This document shows, piece by piece, positions 34,917 through 43,043 of a DNA stretch of 64,000 bases. Origin of the DNA: JB111 sp049856175 (GTDB lineage Bacteria; Actinomycetota; Actinomycetes; Actinomycetales; Actinomycetaceae); contig NZ_JBNDNA010000012.1 of NCBI RefSeq assembly GCF_049856175.1, positions 44,966-108,965 of the forward strand. The letters run 5' to 3'. The first letter of the stretch is position 1. Every line of letters starts with the position of its first letter. The notes below the pieces were generated by a model that made no database searches, was not told the DNA's origin, and was given only the letters and a program-made list of their open reading frames with translations. The position numbers and the translations under genes were made by a program.

Positions 34917-35750
34917 ATGACCACCACCGACCTTCGCCGCATCGGAGCGGCAGCAGCTGTCCTCGTCCTCGGGGCGGGCATGTCCGCCTGCGCCGGCGAC
35001 CCCATCCCCGGCGGCGGGCCCGGCGGAACGGGCGGCACGGGCGCCGGCCCGGTCGACCCCGGCCCGTCCACCGCCCCCGAGAGCACCCTGTACGGCGACG
35101 GCGTCGCCGACACCGTCCACATCGAGGCCTACGACGGCACCGTCGTCGGCGTCTCCGGCACCGGCACCATGCTCGAGGGCGACGACTGGAACGGCCGCCT
35201 CGTGGTGGGTGAGCGCGCGGCGGTCGCGCTCGCCGCGACCTCGGCCGACGAGGACATGGTCATCGAGATCACGGGCAACGGCGTGGACGAGCGCTACGAC
35301 GACCGCGCCGACCACGTCGAGCTGTTCTCCACCAGCACGAGCACGCTCGACGCCGCGGCGGTGACCGTCCTCGACGCCGGCGTCTACGAGCTCACGATCT
35401 CCGAGTACTCCGGCGACGCGACAGCCATGGCCTTCGAGCTCCTCAGCGGCACCGCGTCGATGGACCGGTTCGGCTCCACCGGCGTCGACATCGCCGAGGG
35501 CGGCCACGGCCTGGCCATCGTCGACGTCGACACCGGCCCCGCGCTCATCTCGGCCGACAGCCCGGACGTCGACCCGATCCTCCACGTCGTCGACTCGGAC
35601 GGCTACAGCTGGTCGAACGACGACAACTCCATCGGCCTGTCCAACTGGCGGGCCGCCGCGGTCGAGGCCGACCACCTCGTCGGCCCCGCGGTCGCGATCG
35701 TCGAGTCCTGGGCCGGCGACGCGGGCTTCATCTCGCTGGTCGTCACCTGA
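34917..35750 (+). CDS. Secreted lipoprotein, paralogue of 32923-33816
   Basis: A 277-residue predicted lipoprotein with lipobox MSAC (Cys at residue 25), a Gly/Pro-rich linker to about residue 58 and then two beta-rich units. It aligns with the 32923 protein at ERAAVALAATS, YELTISEYSGDATAM, FELLSGT and the final VAIVESWAGDAGF, where the other has ERAAVAVGATS, YTLELTEYGGDAAQY, LEVLSGT and VVIAVNTYGGDAGT. The linker is different in kind (Gly/Pro versus Pro/Glu), so the domain rather than the linker is conserved. The fold is probably PPC-like; the role is unknown. Confidence 0.75.
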   Translation: MTTTDLRRIGAAAAVLVLGAGMSACAGDPIPGGGPGGTGGTGAGPVDPGPSTAPESTLYGDGVADTVHIEAYDGTVVGVSGTGTMLEGDDWNGRLVVGERAAVALAATSADEDMVIEITGNGVDERYDDRADHVELFSTSTSTLDAAAVTVLDAGVYELTISEYSGDATAMAFELLSGTASMDRFGSTGVDIAEGGHGLAIVDVDTGPALISADSPDVDPILHVVDSDGYSWSNDDNSIGLSNWRAAAVEADHLVGPAVAIVESWAGDAGFISLVVT

Positions 35751-35777
35751 CCCGGCGCCCCTCCGGCACGCCGCGCG

Positions 35778-35820
35778 CGGCCGGGACGACCCGCGGAGCA
35801 CCCGCGGTCCGTCCCGGCCG
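35778..35820 (+). terminator. Terminator-like hairpin upstream of uvrB
   Basis: An 11-bp stem CGGCCGGGACG/CGTCCCGGCCG enclosing a second small stem made of two CCGCGG palindromes. It lies 27 bp after the lipoprotein stop and insulates uvrB. Confidence 0.65.
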
Positions 35821-35845
35821 CGTCGTCGATGTCGGCGGCGCGACG

Positions 35846-35851
35846 TAGGTT
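35846..35851 (+). promoter_or_regulatory. uvrB -10 element, leaderless
   Basis: TAGGTT ends 6 nt before the uvrB ATG; there is no ribosome-binding site. No LexA-type palindrome is visible between the upstream hairpin and the start. Confidence 0.6.
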
Positions 35852-35857
35852 GGACGC

Positions 35858-37954
35858 ATGCGCGAGGTCATCGACATCCAGCGGGACGACGCTCCGTTCG
35901 AGGTCATCTCCGACTACACGCCCGCGGGCGACCAGCCCAGGGCGATCGCCGAGCTCGTCGAGCGCCTGAACGCGGGGGAGAAGGACGTCGTCCTGCTCGG
36001 CGCGACCGGCACCGGCAAGTCGGCCACCACTGCCTGGCTCGTCGAGCAGGTGCAGCGCCCCACCCTGGTGATGGCACCGAACAAGACGCTGGCGGCGCAG
36101 CTCGCCACGGAGTTCCGCGAGCTGCTGCCGAACAACGCCGTCGAGTACTTCGTCTCGTACTACGACTACTACCAGCCAGAGGCCTACGTCCCGCAGACGG
36201 ACACCTACATCGAGAAGGACAGCTCGATCAACGACGAGGTCGAGCGGCTGCGGCACTCCGCGACGAACTCCCTGCTCACGCGCCGCGACACGGTCGTCGT
36301 CTCCTCGGTGTCCTGCATCTACGGCCTGGGCACGCCGACCGAGTACGTGGCCCGGATGATGCACCTGAGCCGGGGCGAGCAGATCGACCGGGACGCGCTG
36401 CTGCGGCGGTTCGTCGAGATGCAGTACACCCGCAACGACCTCGCGTTCACGCGCGGGACCTTCCGGGTGCGGGGCGACACGATCGAGATCATCCCGGTGT
36501 ACGAGGAGCTCGCCATCCGCATCGAGATGTTCGGTGACGAGATCGACGCGCTGTCCTACCTGCACCCGTTGACGGGCGACGTCGTCAGCACGCCCGGATC
36601 GGTCCACGTCTTCCCGGCCTCGCACTACGTCGCGGGCGCGGAGCGCATGGAGCGGGCGGTCCGGTCGATCGAGGACGAGCTGGCCGAGCGCCTGGCGGAG
36701 ATGGAGTCGGCCGGGAAGCTCCTCGAGGCGCAGCGCCTGCGCATGCGCACCACGTACGACCTGGAGATGATGCAGCAGATCGGCACGTGCTCGGGGATCG
36801 AGAACTACTCCCGGCACATCGACGGCCGCGGCCCCGGTACCGCCCCGCACACGCTGCTCGACTACTTTCCCGAGGACTTCCTGCTCGTCATCGACGAGTC
36901 GCACGTCACCGTGCCTCAGATCGGGGCGATGTTCGAGGGCGACATGTCCCGCAAGCGCACGCTCGTCGAGCACGGGTTCCGGCTGCCCTCGGCCATGGAC
37001 AACCGTCCGCTCAGGTGGGCGGAGTTCCTCGAGCGCATCGGGCAGACCGTCTACCTCTCCGCCACCCCCGGGGACTACGAGCTCGGCCAGTCCGACGGCG
37101 TGGTGGAGCAGATCATCCGGCCCACCGGCCTCATCGACCCCCAGGTGGTCGTCAAGCCCACCGAGGGCCAGATCGACGACCTGCTCGGCGAGATCCGGGA
37201 CCGGGTCGACAAGGACGAGCGCGTGCTCGTCACCACCCTGACCAAGAAGATGGCGGAGGACCTCACGGACTACCTCCTCGAGCGCGGCGTCAAGGTCCAG
37301 TACCTGCACTCCGACGTCGACACGCTGCGCCGCGTCGAGCTCCTCAGGGAGCTGCGCACCGGCTCGGCCGACGTCCTCGTCGGGATCAACCTCCTGCGCG
37401 AGGGGCTCGATCTGCCCGAGGTGTCCCTCGTGGCGATCCTCGACGCCGACAAGCAGGGCTTCCTGCGCTCCTCGAAGTCGCTCATCCAGACGATCGGCCG
37501 CGCCGCCCGCAACGTGTCCGGCCAGGTCCACATGTACGCCGACGAGGTCACCGAGTCCATGGCGTTCGCCATCGAGGAGACGGAGCGGCGGCGGGCCAAG
37601 CAGCTCGCGTACAACGAGGAGCACGGGATCGACCCGACCCCGCTGCGCAAGCGGATCGCCGACGTCACCGACATGCTCGCGCGCGAGCAGATCGACACCG
37701 CCGAGCTCCTCGAGGGCGGCTACCGCAAGGAGAGCGGTCGGGCTCCCCGGCCGGTGACGCGCACGGGGGCCGACGCGGCGCGCGACCGGCTCGCCGGCAG
37801 GGCGGTGTCCGAGCTCGTCGAGCTCATCACCGAGCTCACCGGGCAGATGGAGGCGGCGGCCGGCGAGCTGAAGTTCGAGCTCGCGGGCCGGCTGCGCGAC
37901 GAGATCGCCGAGCTGAAGAAGGAGCTCCGACAGATGCAGGCCGCCAACGCCTGA
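35858..37954 (+). CDS. uvrB: UvrABC system protein B
   Basis: A 698-residue helicase-like damage-verification subunit of nucleotide excision repair. Walker A is GATGTGKSATT; the beta-hairpin that probes DNA lies in YFVSYYDYYQPEAYVP; helicase motifs include VIDESHVTVPQ, YLSATPGDYEL, LREGLDLPEVSLV and QTIGRAARN. The UVR domain that contacts UvrC ends the protein (about 655-698, ELKFELAGRLRDEI). uvrA and uvrC are also in this window but as separate units. Confidence 0.98.
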   Translation: MREVIDIQRDDAPFEVISDYTPAGDQPRAIAELVERLNAGEKDVVLLGATGTGKSATTAWLVEQVQRPTLVMAPNKTLAAQLATEFRELLPNNAVEYFVSYYDYYQPEAYVPQTDTYIEKDSSINDEVERLRHSATNSLLTRRDTVVVSSVSCIYGLGTPTEYVARMMHLSRGEQIDRDALLRRFVEMQYTRNDLAFTRGTFRVRGDTIEIIPVYEELAIRIEMFGDEIDALSYLHPLTGDVVSTPGSVHVFPASHYVAGAERMERAVRSIEDELAERLAEMESAGKLLEAQRLRMRTTYDLEMMQQIGTCSGIENYSRHIDGRGPGTAPHTLLDYFPEDFLLVIDESHVTVPQIGAMFEGDMSRKRTLVEHGFRLPSAMDNRPLRWAEFLERIGQTVYLSATPGDYELGQSDGVVEQIIRPTGLIDPQVVVKPTEGQIDDLLGEIRDRVDKDERVLVTTLTKKMAEDLTDYLLERGVKVQYLHSDVDTLRRVELLRELRTGSADVLVGINLLREGLDLPEVSLVAILDADKQGFLRSSKSLIQTIGRAARNVSGQVHMYADEVTESMAFAIEETERRRAKQLAYNEEHGIDPTPLRKRIADVTDMLAREQIDTAELLEGGYRKESGRAPRPVTRTGADAARDRLAGRAVSELVELITELTGQMEAAAGELKFELAGRLRDEIAELKKELRQMQAANA

Positions 37955-38020
37955 GCGCGACATACGTCTCGTCGGAGCGGGCGGGGCCGGAGGCTCCTTC
38001 TCGGGTAGCCTCATGCCCGA

Positions 38021-38146
38021 CGGAGGGGAGTATTCCCCCGCAGCGACTGTCGTCACCACGGTGGGCCCGGCCCGCTCGGCAGCGCGGTCCACCCCGGGTG
38101 GACGGAAGAGACCTCCGGTACCAGCTGACAGGTCGTACCGGAGGGG
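38021..38146 (+). promoter_or_regulatory. yybP-ykoY manganese riboswitch controlling translation of the TerC gene
   Basis: The aptamer covers 38021-38117. Conserved blocks in order: GGGGAGTA (38025-38032), TCGTCACCA (38050-38058) and ACGGAAGAGACCTCC (38102-38116). Helix P1 pairs CGGAGG (38021-38026) with CCTCCG (38112-38117). The expression platform pairs CCTCCGGTAC (38112-38121) with GTACCGGAGG (38135-38144), which contains the Shine-Dalgarno sequence of the gene at 38152. The same CCTCCG strand is thus shared by P1 and the anti-Shine-Dalgarno helix. Mn2+ binding should favour P1 and free the ribosome-binding site, turning translation on. This class (RF00080) commonly precedes TerC/Alx-type manganese exporters. 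Confidence 0.88.
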
Positions 38147-38151
38147 TATGC

Positions 38152-39153
38152 ATGGACGTTCACGCGATCGCCTGGATCGGGCTCGCCGCGGTCATCCTCA
38201 CGATGATCACCATCGACATCGTGGGGCACGTGCGCACGCCGCACGAGCCGAGCCTCAAGGAGGCCGCCTGGTGGTCGATCGGCTACATCGCCATGGGCGT
38301 GATCTTCGGGTTCGTCGTCTGGTACTTCTGGGGTGCCGGCTTCGCCGGTGAGTACTTCGCCGGCTACGTCACGGAGAAGTCGCTCTCGATCGACAACCTG
38401 TTCGTGTTCGTCATCATCATCGCCGGGTTCCGGGTACCGCGGAAGTACCAGCAGGAGGCCCTGCTCATCGGCATCGTCATCGCCCTCGTGCTGCGGCTCG
38501 TCTTCATCCTCGTCGGCGCCGCGCTCGTCGAGCGCTTCGTCTGGATCTTCTTCATCTTCGGCGCGTTCCTGCTCTACACCGCCATCTCCCAGGCGCGCCA
38601 GGGCGTCGAGAAGCCGGGCGAGGACGAGGAGTACGAGGAGAACTGGTTCATCCGTCTCATGCGCCGGTTCCTTCCGGTCACCGACGGTTTCGAGGGCGGC
38701 AAGCTCCTCGCGCGGCACGGCGGCAAGACCTTCATCACGCCGCTGATGCTGTGCATCTTCGCCCTCGGCGCCGCCGACGTCATGTTCGCCGTCGACTCCA
38801 TCCCGGCGATCTTCGGCATCACGCAGGAGGCCTACCTGGTCTTCGCCGCCAACGCCTTCTCCCTGCTCGGCCTGCGCCAGCTGTACTTCCTCATCGACGG
38901 GCTGCTCGACCGCCTCGTCTACCTCCACTACGGACTGGCCGCGATCCTCGGGTTCATCGCCGTCAAGCTCCTCATCCACGCGTTCCACGGCTACGACCTG
39001 CTCATGGGCATCCCGGAGCCGACCATCGCGGTCTCGTTGAGCTTCATCGTCGGGGTACTCGTCATCACCGTCGTCGCCTCGATCGCCAAGAGCCGGTCGA
39101 TCCGCAGCAGCGGGTCGAGCTCCGGCGACCGCGCCGGCGTCGACGAGTCCTGA
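38152..39153 (+). CDS. TerC-family membrane protein, probable manganese exporter
   Basis: A 333-residue polytopic membrane protein of the TerC/Alx family, with about nine helices. The two conserved acidic motifs are EKSLSIDNLFVFVII and ADVMFAVDSIPAIFGIT, whose Asp residues are thought to carry the metal. A charged cytoplasmic loop lies at about residues 145-185. The ATG at 38152 follows GGAGGGG by 5-6 nt; an out-of-frame ATG at 38148 is ignored. The upstream yybP-ykoY riboswitch makes manganese export by far the most likely role, even though the family name comes from tellurium resistance. Confidence 0.92.
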   Translation: MDVHAIAWIGLAAVILTMITIDIVGHVRTPHEPSLKEAAWWSIGYIAMGVIFGFVVWYFWGAGFAGEYFAGYVTEKSLSIDNLFVFVIIIAGFRVPRKYQQEALLIGIVIALVLRLVFILVGAALVERFVWIFFIFGAFLLYTAISQARQGVEKPGEDEEYEENWFIRLMRRFLPVTDGFEGGKLLARHGGKTFITPLMLCIFALGAADVMFAVDSIPAIFGITQEAYLVFAANAFSLLGLRQLYFLIDGLLDRLVYLHYGLAAILGFIAVKLLIHAFHGYDLLMGIPEPTIAVSLSFIVGVLVITVVASIAKSRSIRSSGSSSGDRAGVDES

Positions 39154-39301
39154 GCCGGACGCCCGCCGGGGCGCCCCTCGGCCGGCCGGTCGGGGGCGCC
39201 TCCTCGGGCGCCCCCCGGCGCGGGGATCCGCGCACCGCGGGCACGGGCGTGCGGGCGGGCCTACCATCGTGCGGTACCCACCGGGCGGAAGGCTGTGAGC
39301 G

Positions 39302-40636
39302 ATGTTCGACGACGGTCTGTTCGGGCCGAGCGCTGAGCCGGACGAACCGACGCCGGACGAGCTGCTCCTCGGCGCGTGCGTCAGGGTCGAGGTGGAGCTC
39401 CTCGGTGCGCTGCACGACGCGGGCCTCGTCGACGCCGGGGCGGACGGACCGCCGGACGCCCGCCTGCGTGCGGCGCTCGAGCGCGACTGGCCCGCACCGG
39501 GTGACCTGGCGGGCCGCATGCGGGCCGGCGGCAACCTCGCCATCCCGCTCGTGGCCGACCTGCTCGACGCCGCCCCGGAGGACCTGCGGGCCTGGGTCCA
39601 CCTCGGCGCCACGAGCCAGGACGTCGTCGACACGGCCCAGGCCCTTCTCCTCAAGGAGGCCCTGCGGCGGGTCGCGGCCGACCTCGCGGGAGGGGCCACC
39701 GCCGCCGCCGAGCTGGCCGTACGGCACGCCGCGACCGCCCGCGTCGGGCGGACGCTCGGGCAGGCGGCCGTCCCGACGACCTTCGGCCTGACCTGCGCCG
39801 GCTGGGCGGTGGGCCTGGACCGCGCGGCGCGGGCGGCGCGGGTCGCCGCCGAGGACCTCGCGCTGTCGCTGGCGGGGGCGGCCGGCACGGCCGGCGTGCA
39901 CGGCGCCTCGTGGGAGGCGGTCGCGACGGCCCTGGGCCGCCGCCTCGACCTCCCGGTGCCCGACGCCCCCTGGCACACCGAACGCTCCCGGGTGCGGGCG
40001 GCGGCCGCGGCGCTGGCGGGCGCGAGTGCCGCGGCGGCGAAGGTGGGCACCGACGTCGCGGCCCTCGCGGTCACGGAGGTCGGGGAGCTCACCGAGGGCG
40101 GTGCCGGCGGCTCGTCGGCCATGCCGCACAAGCGCAACCCGGTCCGGTCCGCGTTGCTGCGGGCCGCCGGCATGCGGGCGCCCGGGCTGCTGTCCACCGT
40201 CTTCGCCGCCGCGCTGGCCGAGAACGAGCGCGCCACGGGGGCGTGGCACGCCGAGTGGCAGCCGCTCGCCGACCTCGTGCGCCTGGGGCGCGGCTCGGCC
40301 GAACGGGTGACGGAGCTGCTCGACCGCCTCGACGTCGACGAGGTCTCGATGTCCGAGAACCTCGACGCCGCACGCCCGCACGTCATGTCGGAGGCGCTGT
40401 CGACCGCCCTCGCGCCGCGGCTCGGCCGCTCCGCAGCCCAGCGTGCCGTGGCCGAGGCGCTGTCACCGACGCACGGTCGCCCGCCGACCGACGAGGAGGT
40501 GCGTGCCGCCCTGCGGTCCGCCGTCGGGGACGCCCCCGAGCTGGACGACCCTGCCCTGCTCGAGCCCGAACGCGCCCTCTCGGCCGTCCCGGGACTGATC
40601 GAGCGCGCCCTGCGATCGTTGAAGGAGAACTCGTGA
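39302..40636 (+). CDS. pcaB: 3-carboxy-cis,cis-muconate cycloisomerase
   Basis: A 444-residue member of the fumarase/aspartase superfamily that lactonises 3-carboxymuconate in the protocatechuate branch of the beta-ketoadipate pathway. The superfamily signature GGSSAMPHKRNP is intact (mobile catalytic loop), with VHLGATSQDVVDTA earlier. The C-terminal region (VMSEALSTALAP) fits PcaB/PurB-like proteins; the PcaB assignment rests largely on the adjacent pcaL. A TACCAT hexamer at 39262-39267 is a possible -10 and GGAAGG a ribosome-binding site. The stop overlaps the pcaL start by GTGA. Confidence 0.9.
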   Translation: MFDDGLFGPSAEPDEPTPDELLLGACVRVEVELLGALHDAGLVDAGADGPPDARLRAALERDWPAPGDLAGRMRAGGNLAIPLVADLLDAAPEDLRAWVHLGATSQDVVDTAQALLLKEALRRVAADLAGGATAAAELAVRHAATARVGRTLGQAAVPTTFGLTCAGWAVGLDRAARAARVAAEDLALSLAGAAGTAGVHGASWEAVATALGRRLDLPVPDAPWHTERSRVRAAAAALAGASAAAAKVGTDVAALAVTEVGELTEGGAGGSSAMPHKRNPVRSALLRAAGMRAPGLLSTVFAAALAENERATGAWHAEWQPLADLVRLGRGSAERVTELLDRLDVDEVSMSENLDAARPHVMSEALSTALAPRLGRSAAQRAVAEALSPTHGRPPTDEEVRAALRSAVGDAPELDDPALLEPERALSAVPGLIERALRSLKENS

Positions 40637-41808
40637 CCACGTCGCTCGCCCACGTCGTCGACGGCCCCGAGGACGCGCCCGTCGTGCTCATGGGGTCCTC
40701 CCTGGGGACCGACCGGCGGATGTGGGAGCACGCCGCGGGCGTCCTCGCGCGCCGCTACCGGGTGGTGCGCTACGAGCACCGCGGCCACGGCGCCACCGCG
40801 ACTCCCGAGGTCGAGGGCCCCGTGACGATCGACGACCTCGGCGCCGACGTCGTCGCCCTCATGGACTCCCTCGGGATCGCGCGGGCGCACCACGTCGGCC
40901 TCTCGCTCGGCGGCATGCTCGCGAGCTGGACGGCCCAGCACCACCCCGAGCGCGTCGACCGGCTGGTGATCGCGTGCTCCTCGTCCTGGACGGACACGGC
41001 GCAGCCCTGGCGCGAGCGCGCGGCGACGGTCCGGGCCCAGGGGCTGGGCGCGATCGTCGACCCCGTGGTGGCGAGGTGGTTCACGCCCGATCTCGACGAC
41101 GCCGGCGTGCGCGCCGACTTGCGCGAGAGGTTCCTCGCCTGCGACCCGGAGGGTTACGCCCAGGCGTGCGACGCCATCGCGACGATGGACCTGCGCCCCG
41201 GGCTGGCGCGCATCGCGGCGCCGACGCTCGTCGTCGCGGGTGCCGCCGACGAGGCGACCCCGGTGGGCAAGGCCGAGGAGACCGTGCGTGGGATCCGCGG
41301 GGGCGGGGGAGACGTCCGCCTCGAGGTCGTCGACGGTGCGGCGCACGTCGCGGCCGTCGAGCAGGCCGGCGTCGTCACCGGGCTGATCGTCGAGCATCTC
41401 GACGCCGGCCGACCGGAGATCGCGCGCGGTCAGGCGGTGCGCCGCGCCGTGCTGGGCGACGCGCACGTCGACCGTGCCAGGGGGCGTCAGACGGCGCTGG
41501 ACACCGACTTCCAGGACCTCATCACCCGCTACGCCTGGGGCGACGTGTGGGCGCGGCCGGGCATCGACCGGCGTATGCGCAGCGCCCTGACCCTGGCGCT
41601 GCTCGCCGCGCTCGGCCACGAGGGTGAGCTCGCCATGCACGTGCGGGCGGCCCTGCGCAACGGCCTCACGGTCGACGAGATCCGCGAGGTCCTGCTGCAC
41701 ACCGGGCTGTACGCCGGGGTGCCCGTGAGCAACCAGGCGTTCGCGATCGCCACGCGCGTCCTGCGCGACGAGGGCCTGCTCGATGGCCCGCACCCTCACG
41801 ACGGGTGA
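40633..41808 (+). CDS. pcaL: 3-oxoadipate enol-lactonase / 4-carboxymuconolactone decarboxylase fusion
   Basis: A 391-residue fusion of PcaD and PcaC, the two steps after PcaB. The N-terminal alpha/beta-hydrolase (about 1-255) has the nucleophile S91 in VGLSLGGM, an Asp in AGAADEATP and the His in VDGAAHVA. The C-terminal carboxymuconolactone decarboxylase domain (about 270-385) shows DLITRYAWGDVWARPGID and HEGELAMHVRAALRNG with EVLLHTGLYAGVP. The fusion is typical of actinobacteria. GTG 40633 sits behind AAGGAGAA. The protocatechuate dioxygenase genes (pcaHG) are not in the window. Confidence 0.93.
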   Translation: MTTSLAHVVDGPEDAPVVLMGSSLGTDRRMWEHAAGVLARRYRVVRYEHRGHGATATPEVEGPVTIDDLGADVVALMDSLGIARAHHVGLSLGGMLASWTAQHHPERVDRLVIACSSSWTDTAQPWRERAATVRAQGLGAIVDPVVARWFTPDLDDAGVRADLRERFLACDPEGYAQACDAIATMDLRPGLARIAAPTLVVAGAADEATPVGKAEETVRGIRGGGGDVRLEVVDGAAHVAAVEQAGVVTGLIVEHLDAGRPEIARGQAVRRAVLGDAHVDRARGRQTALDTDFQDLITRYAWGDVWARPGIDRRMRSALTLALLAALGHEGELAMHVRAALRNGLTVDEIREVLLHTGLYAGVPVSNQAFAIATRVLRDEGLLDGPHPHDG

Positions 41809-41851
41809 GCGCGATGCTGCCGGCCGAGTGAAAAATCCCCTCACTCGCCGG
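41800..41851 (+). repeat. Intergenic repeat, copy B, with convergent hairpin
   Basis: Positions 41800-41831 match copy A (24967-24998) in the same 32-bp layout. Copy B continues into a hairpin: CGAGTGA (41825-41831), loop AAAATCCCC, TCACTCG (41841-41847), extended by CCGG on both sides after one bulge. It lies exactly between the convergent pcaL and pcaF genes and starts within the pcaL stop codon, so it may act as a bidirectional terminator. Confidence 0.5.
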
Positions 41852-41870
41852 GTGGAACCGCGCTCGGTCG

Positions 41871-43043
41871 TCAGGCCTCGAGGACGACGGCGAGGCCCTG
41901 CCCGACGCCGATGCAGATCGTGGCCACCCCGATGCCCCCGCCGCGGGCCCGCAGCTGGTGCGCGAGGTGCCCGACGATGCGGCCGCCGGACGCGCCGAGC
42001 GGATGGCCGATGGCGATCGCGCCGCCGTGCACGTTGAGCTTGGCCGGGTCGAGGTCCGGCCACAGGCGCAGGCAGGCGATCGACTGCGCGGCGAAGGCCT
42101 CGTTCATCTCGACCAGGTCGACGTCCTCCCACGTCCTCCCCGCCCGGGCCAGCGCCTGGTTCGCGGCCTCGACCGGTCCGATGCCGAAGACCTCCGGGGA
42201 GACCCCGGAGACGCCGCGCGAGACGATGCGGGCGATGGGCTCGCCCACCCCTGCGGCCTTCTCGCCGCCGACGAGCACGAGCGAGGCGCCGTCGTTGAGC
42301 GGTGAGCTGTTGCCCGCGGTCACGGTGCCGTTCTCCGCGCGGAAGGCGGGCCTTAGCGCCGCCAGCGCCTCCAGGGAGGTCTCGGCGCGGACGGACTCGT
42401 CCCGGGTGAGCTCGGCGCCGGGCACGGGGACGATCTCGAGGTCGTAGACGCCCGCGGTCCAGGCCTCGTCGGCCCGCCGGTGGCTGGCGAGGGCGAACTC
42501 GTCCTGCTCCTCGCGGGAGATCGCATGCTGGTCGGCGAGGATCTCCGCGCCCTCGCCGAGGGCGACGGTCCACTCCTTCGGCATCCTCGGGTTGACCAGG
42601 CGCCAGCCGATCGAGGTGGACTCCATCGTCGCGGGCCCGGCGGGGAAGGCCCGCTCGGGCTTGAGGACGACCCACGGGGCGCGGGACATCGACTCCACGC
42701 CGCCGGCGAGCACGAGGTCGGCGTCGCCGGCCTCGATCGCCCGGGAGGCCTGGATGACGGCCTCGACGCCGGAACCGCACAGCCGGTTGACCGTCACGCC
42801 CGGCACGGTGACGGGGATGCCCGCCAGCAGCGAGGACATGCGGGCGACGTCGCGGTTCTCCTCGCCGGCGCCGTTGGCGTTGCCCATGACGACGTCGTCG
42901 ATCGTGGCGGGGTCGAGGTCGGGATGCCGCTCGAGGAGGGCGACCATCGTGCTCGCGAGCAGGTCGTCCGGCCGCACGGCGGCGAGCCCCTTGCCGTAGC
43001 GCCCGAACGGCGTGCGGACGGCGTCGTAGACGTAGGCGGTCAT
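41871..43043 (-). CDS. pcaF: 3-oxoadipyl-CoA thiolase / acetyl-CoA acyltransferase
   Basis: A 390-residue thiolase starting at ATG 43043. The acyl-enzyme cysteine is C89 (VNRLCGSGVEAV). The C-terminal motifs are NEAFAAQS, GGAIAIGHPLGASGGRI with the catalytic His, and ICIGVGQGLAVV with the second Cys. It cleaves 3-oxoadipyl-CoA to succinyl-CoA and acetyl-CoA if it belongs, as its position suggests, to the beta-ketoadipate pathway; a general beta-oxidation thiolase is the alternative. The start overlaps the preceding CoA-transferase stop by ATGA. Confidence 0.9.
   Translation of the reverse strand: MTAYVYDAVRTPFGRYGKGLAAVRPDDLLASTMVALLERHPDLDPATIDDVVMGNANGAGEENRDVARMSSLLAGIPVTVPGVTVNRLCGSGVEAVIQASRAIEAGDADLVLAGGVESMSRAPWVVLKPERAFPAGPATMESTSIGWRLVNPRMPKEWTVALGEGAEILADQHAISREEQDEFALASHRRADEAWTAGVYDLEIVPVPGAELTRDESVRAETSLEALAALRPAFRAENGTVTAGNSSPLNDGASLVLVGGEKAAGVGEPIARIVSRGVSGVSPEVFGIGPVEAANQALARAGRTWEDVDLVEMNEAFAAQSIACLRLWPDLDPAKLNVHGGAIAIGHPLGASGGRIVGHLAHQLRARGGGIGVATICIGVGQGLAVVLEA

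Noticed and set aside
35751..35857. A LexA box before uvrB
   Set aside because: No TCGAAC-n4-GTTCGA-like palindrome is present; the only strong structure is the terminator hairpin.
36787..39153. A 788-codon plus-strand frame running from inside uvrB into the TerC gene
   Set aside because: The first half is an out-of-frame shadow of uvrB. TerC homology starts exactly at ATG 38152, and the intervening region is the riboswitch.
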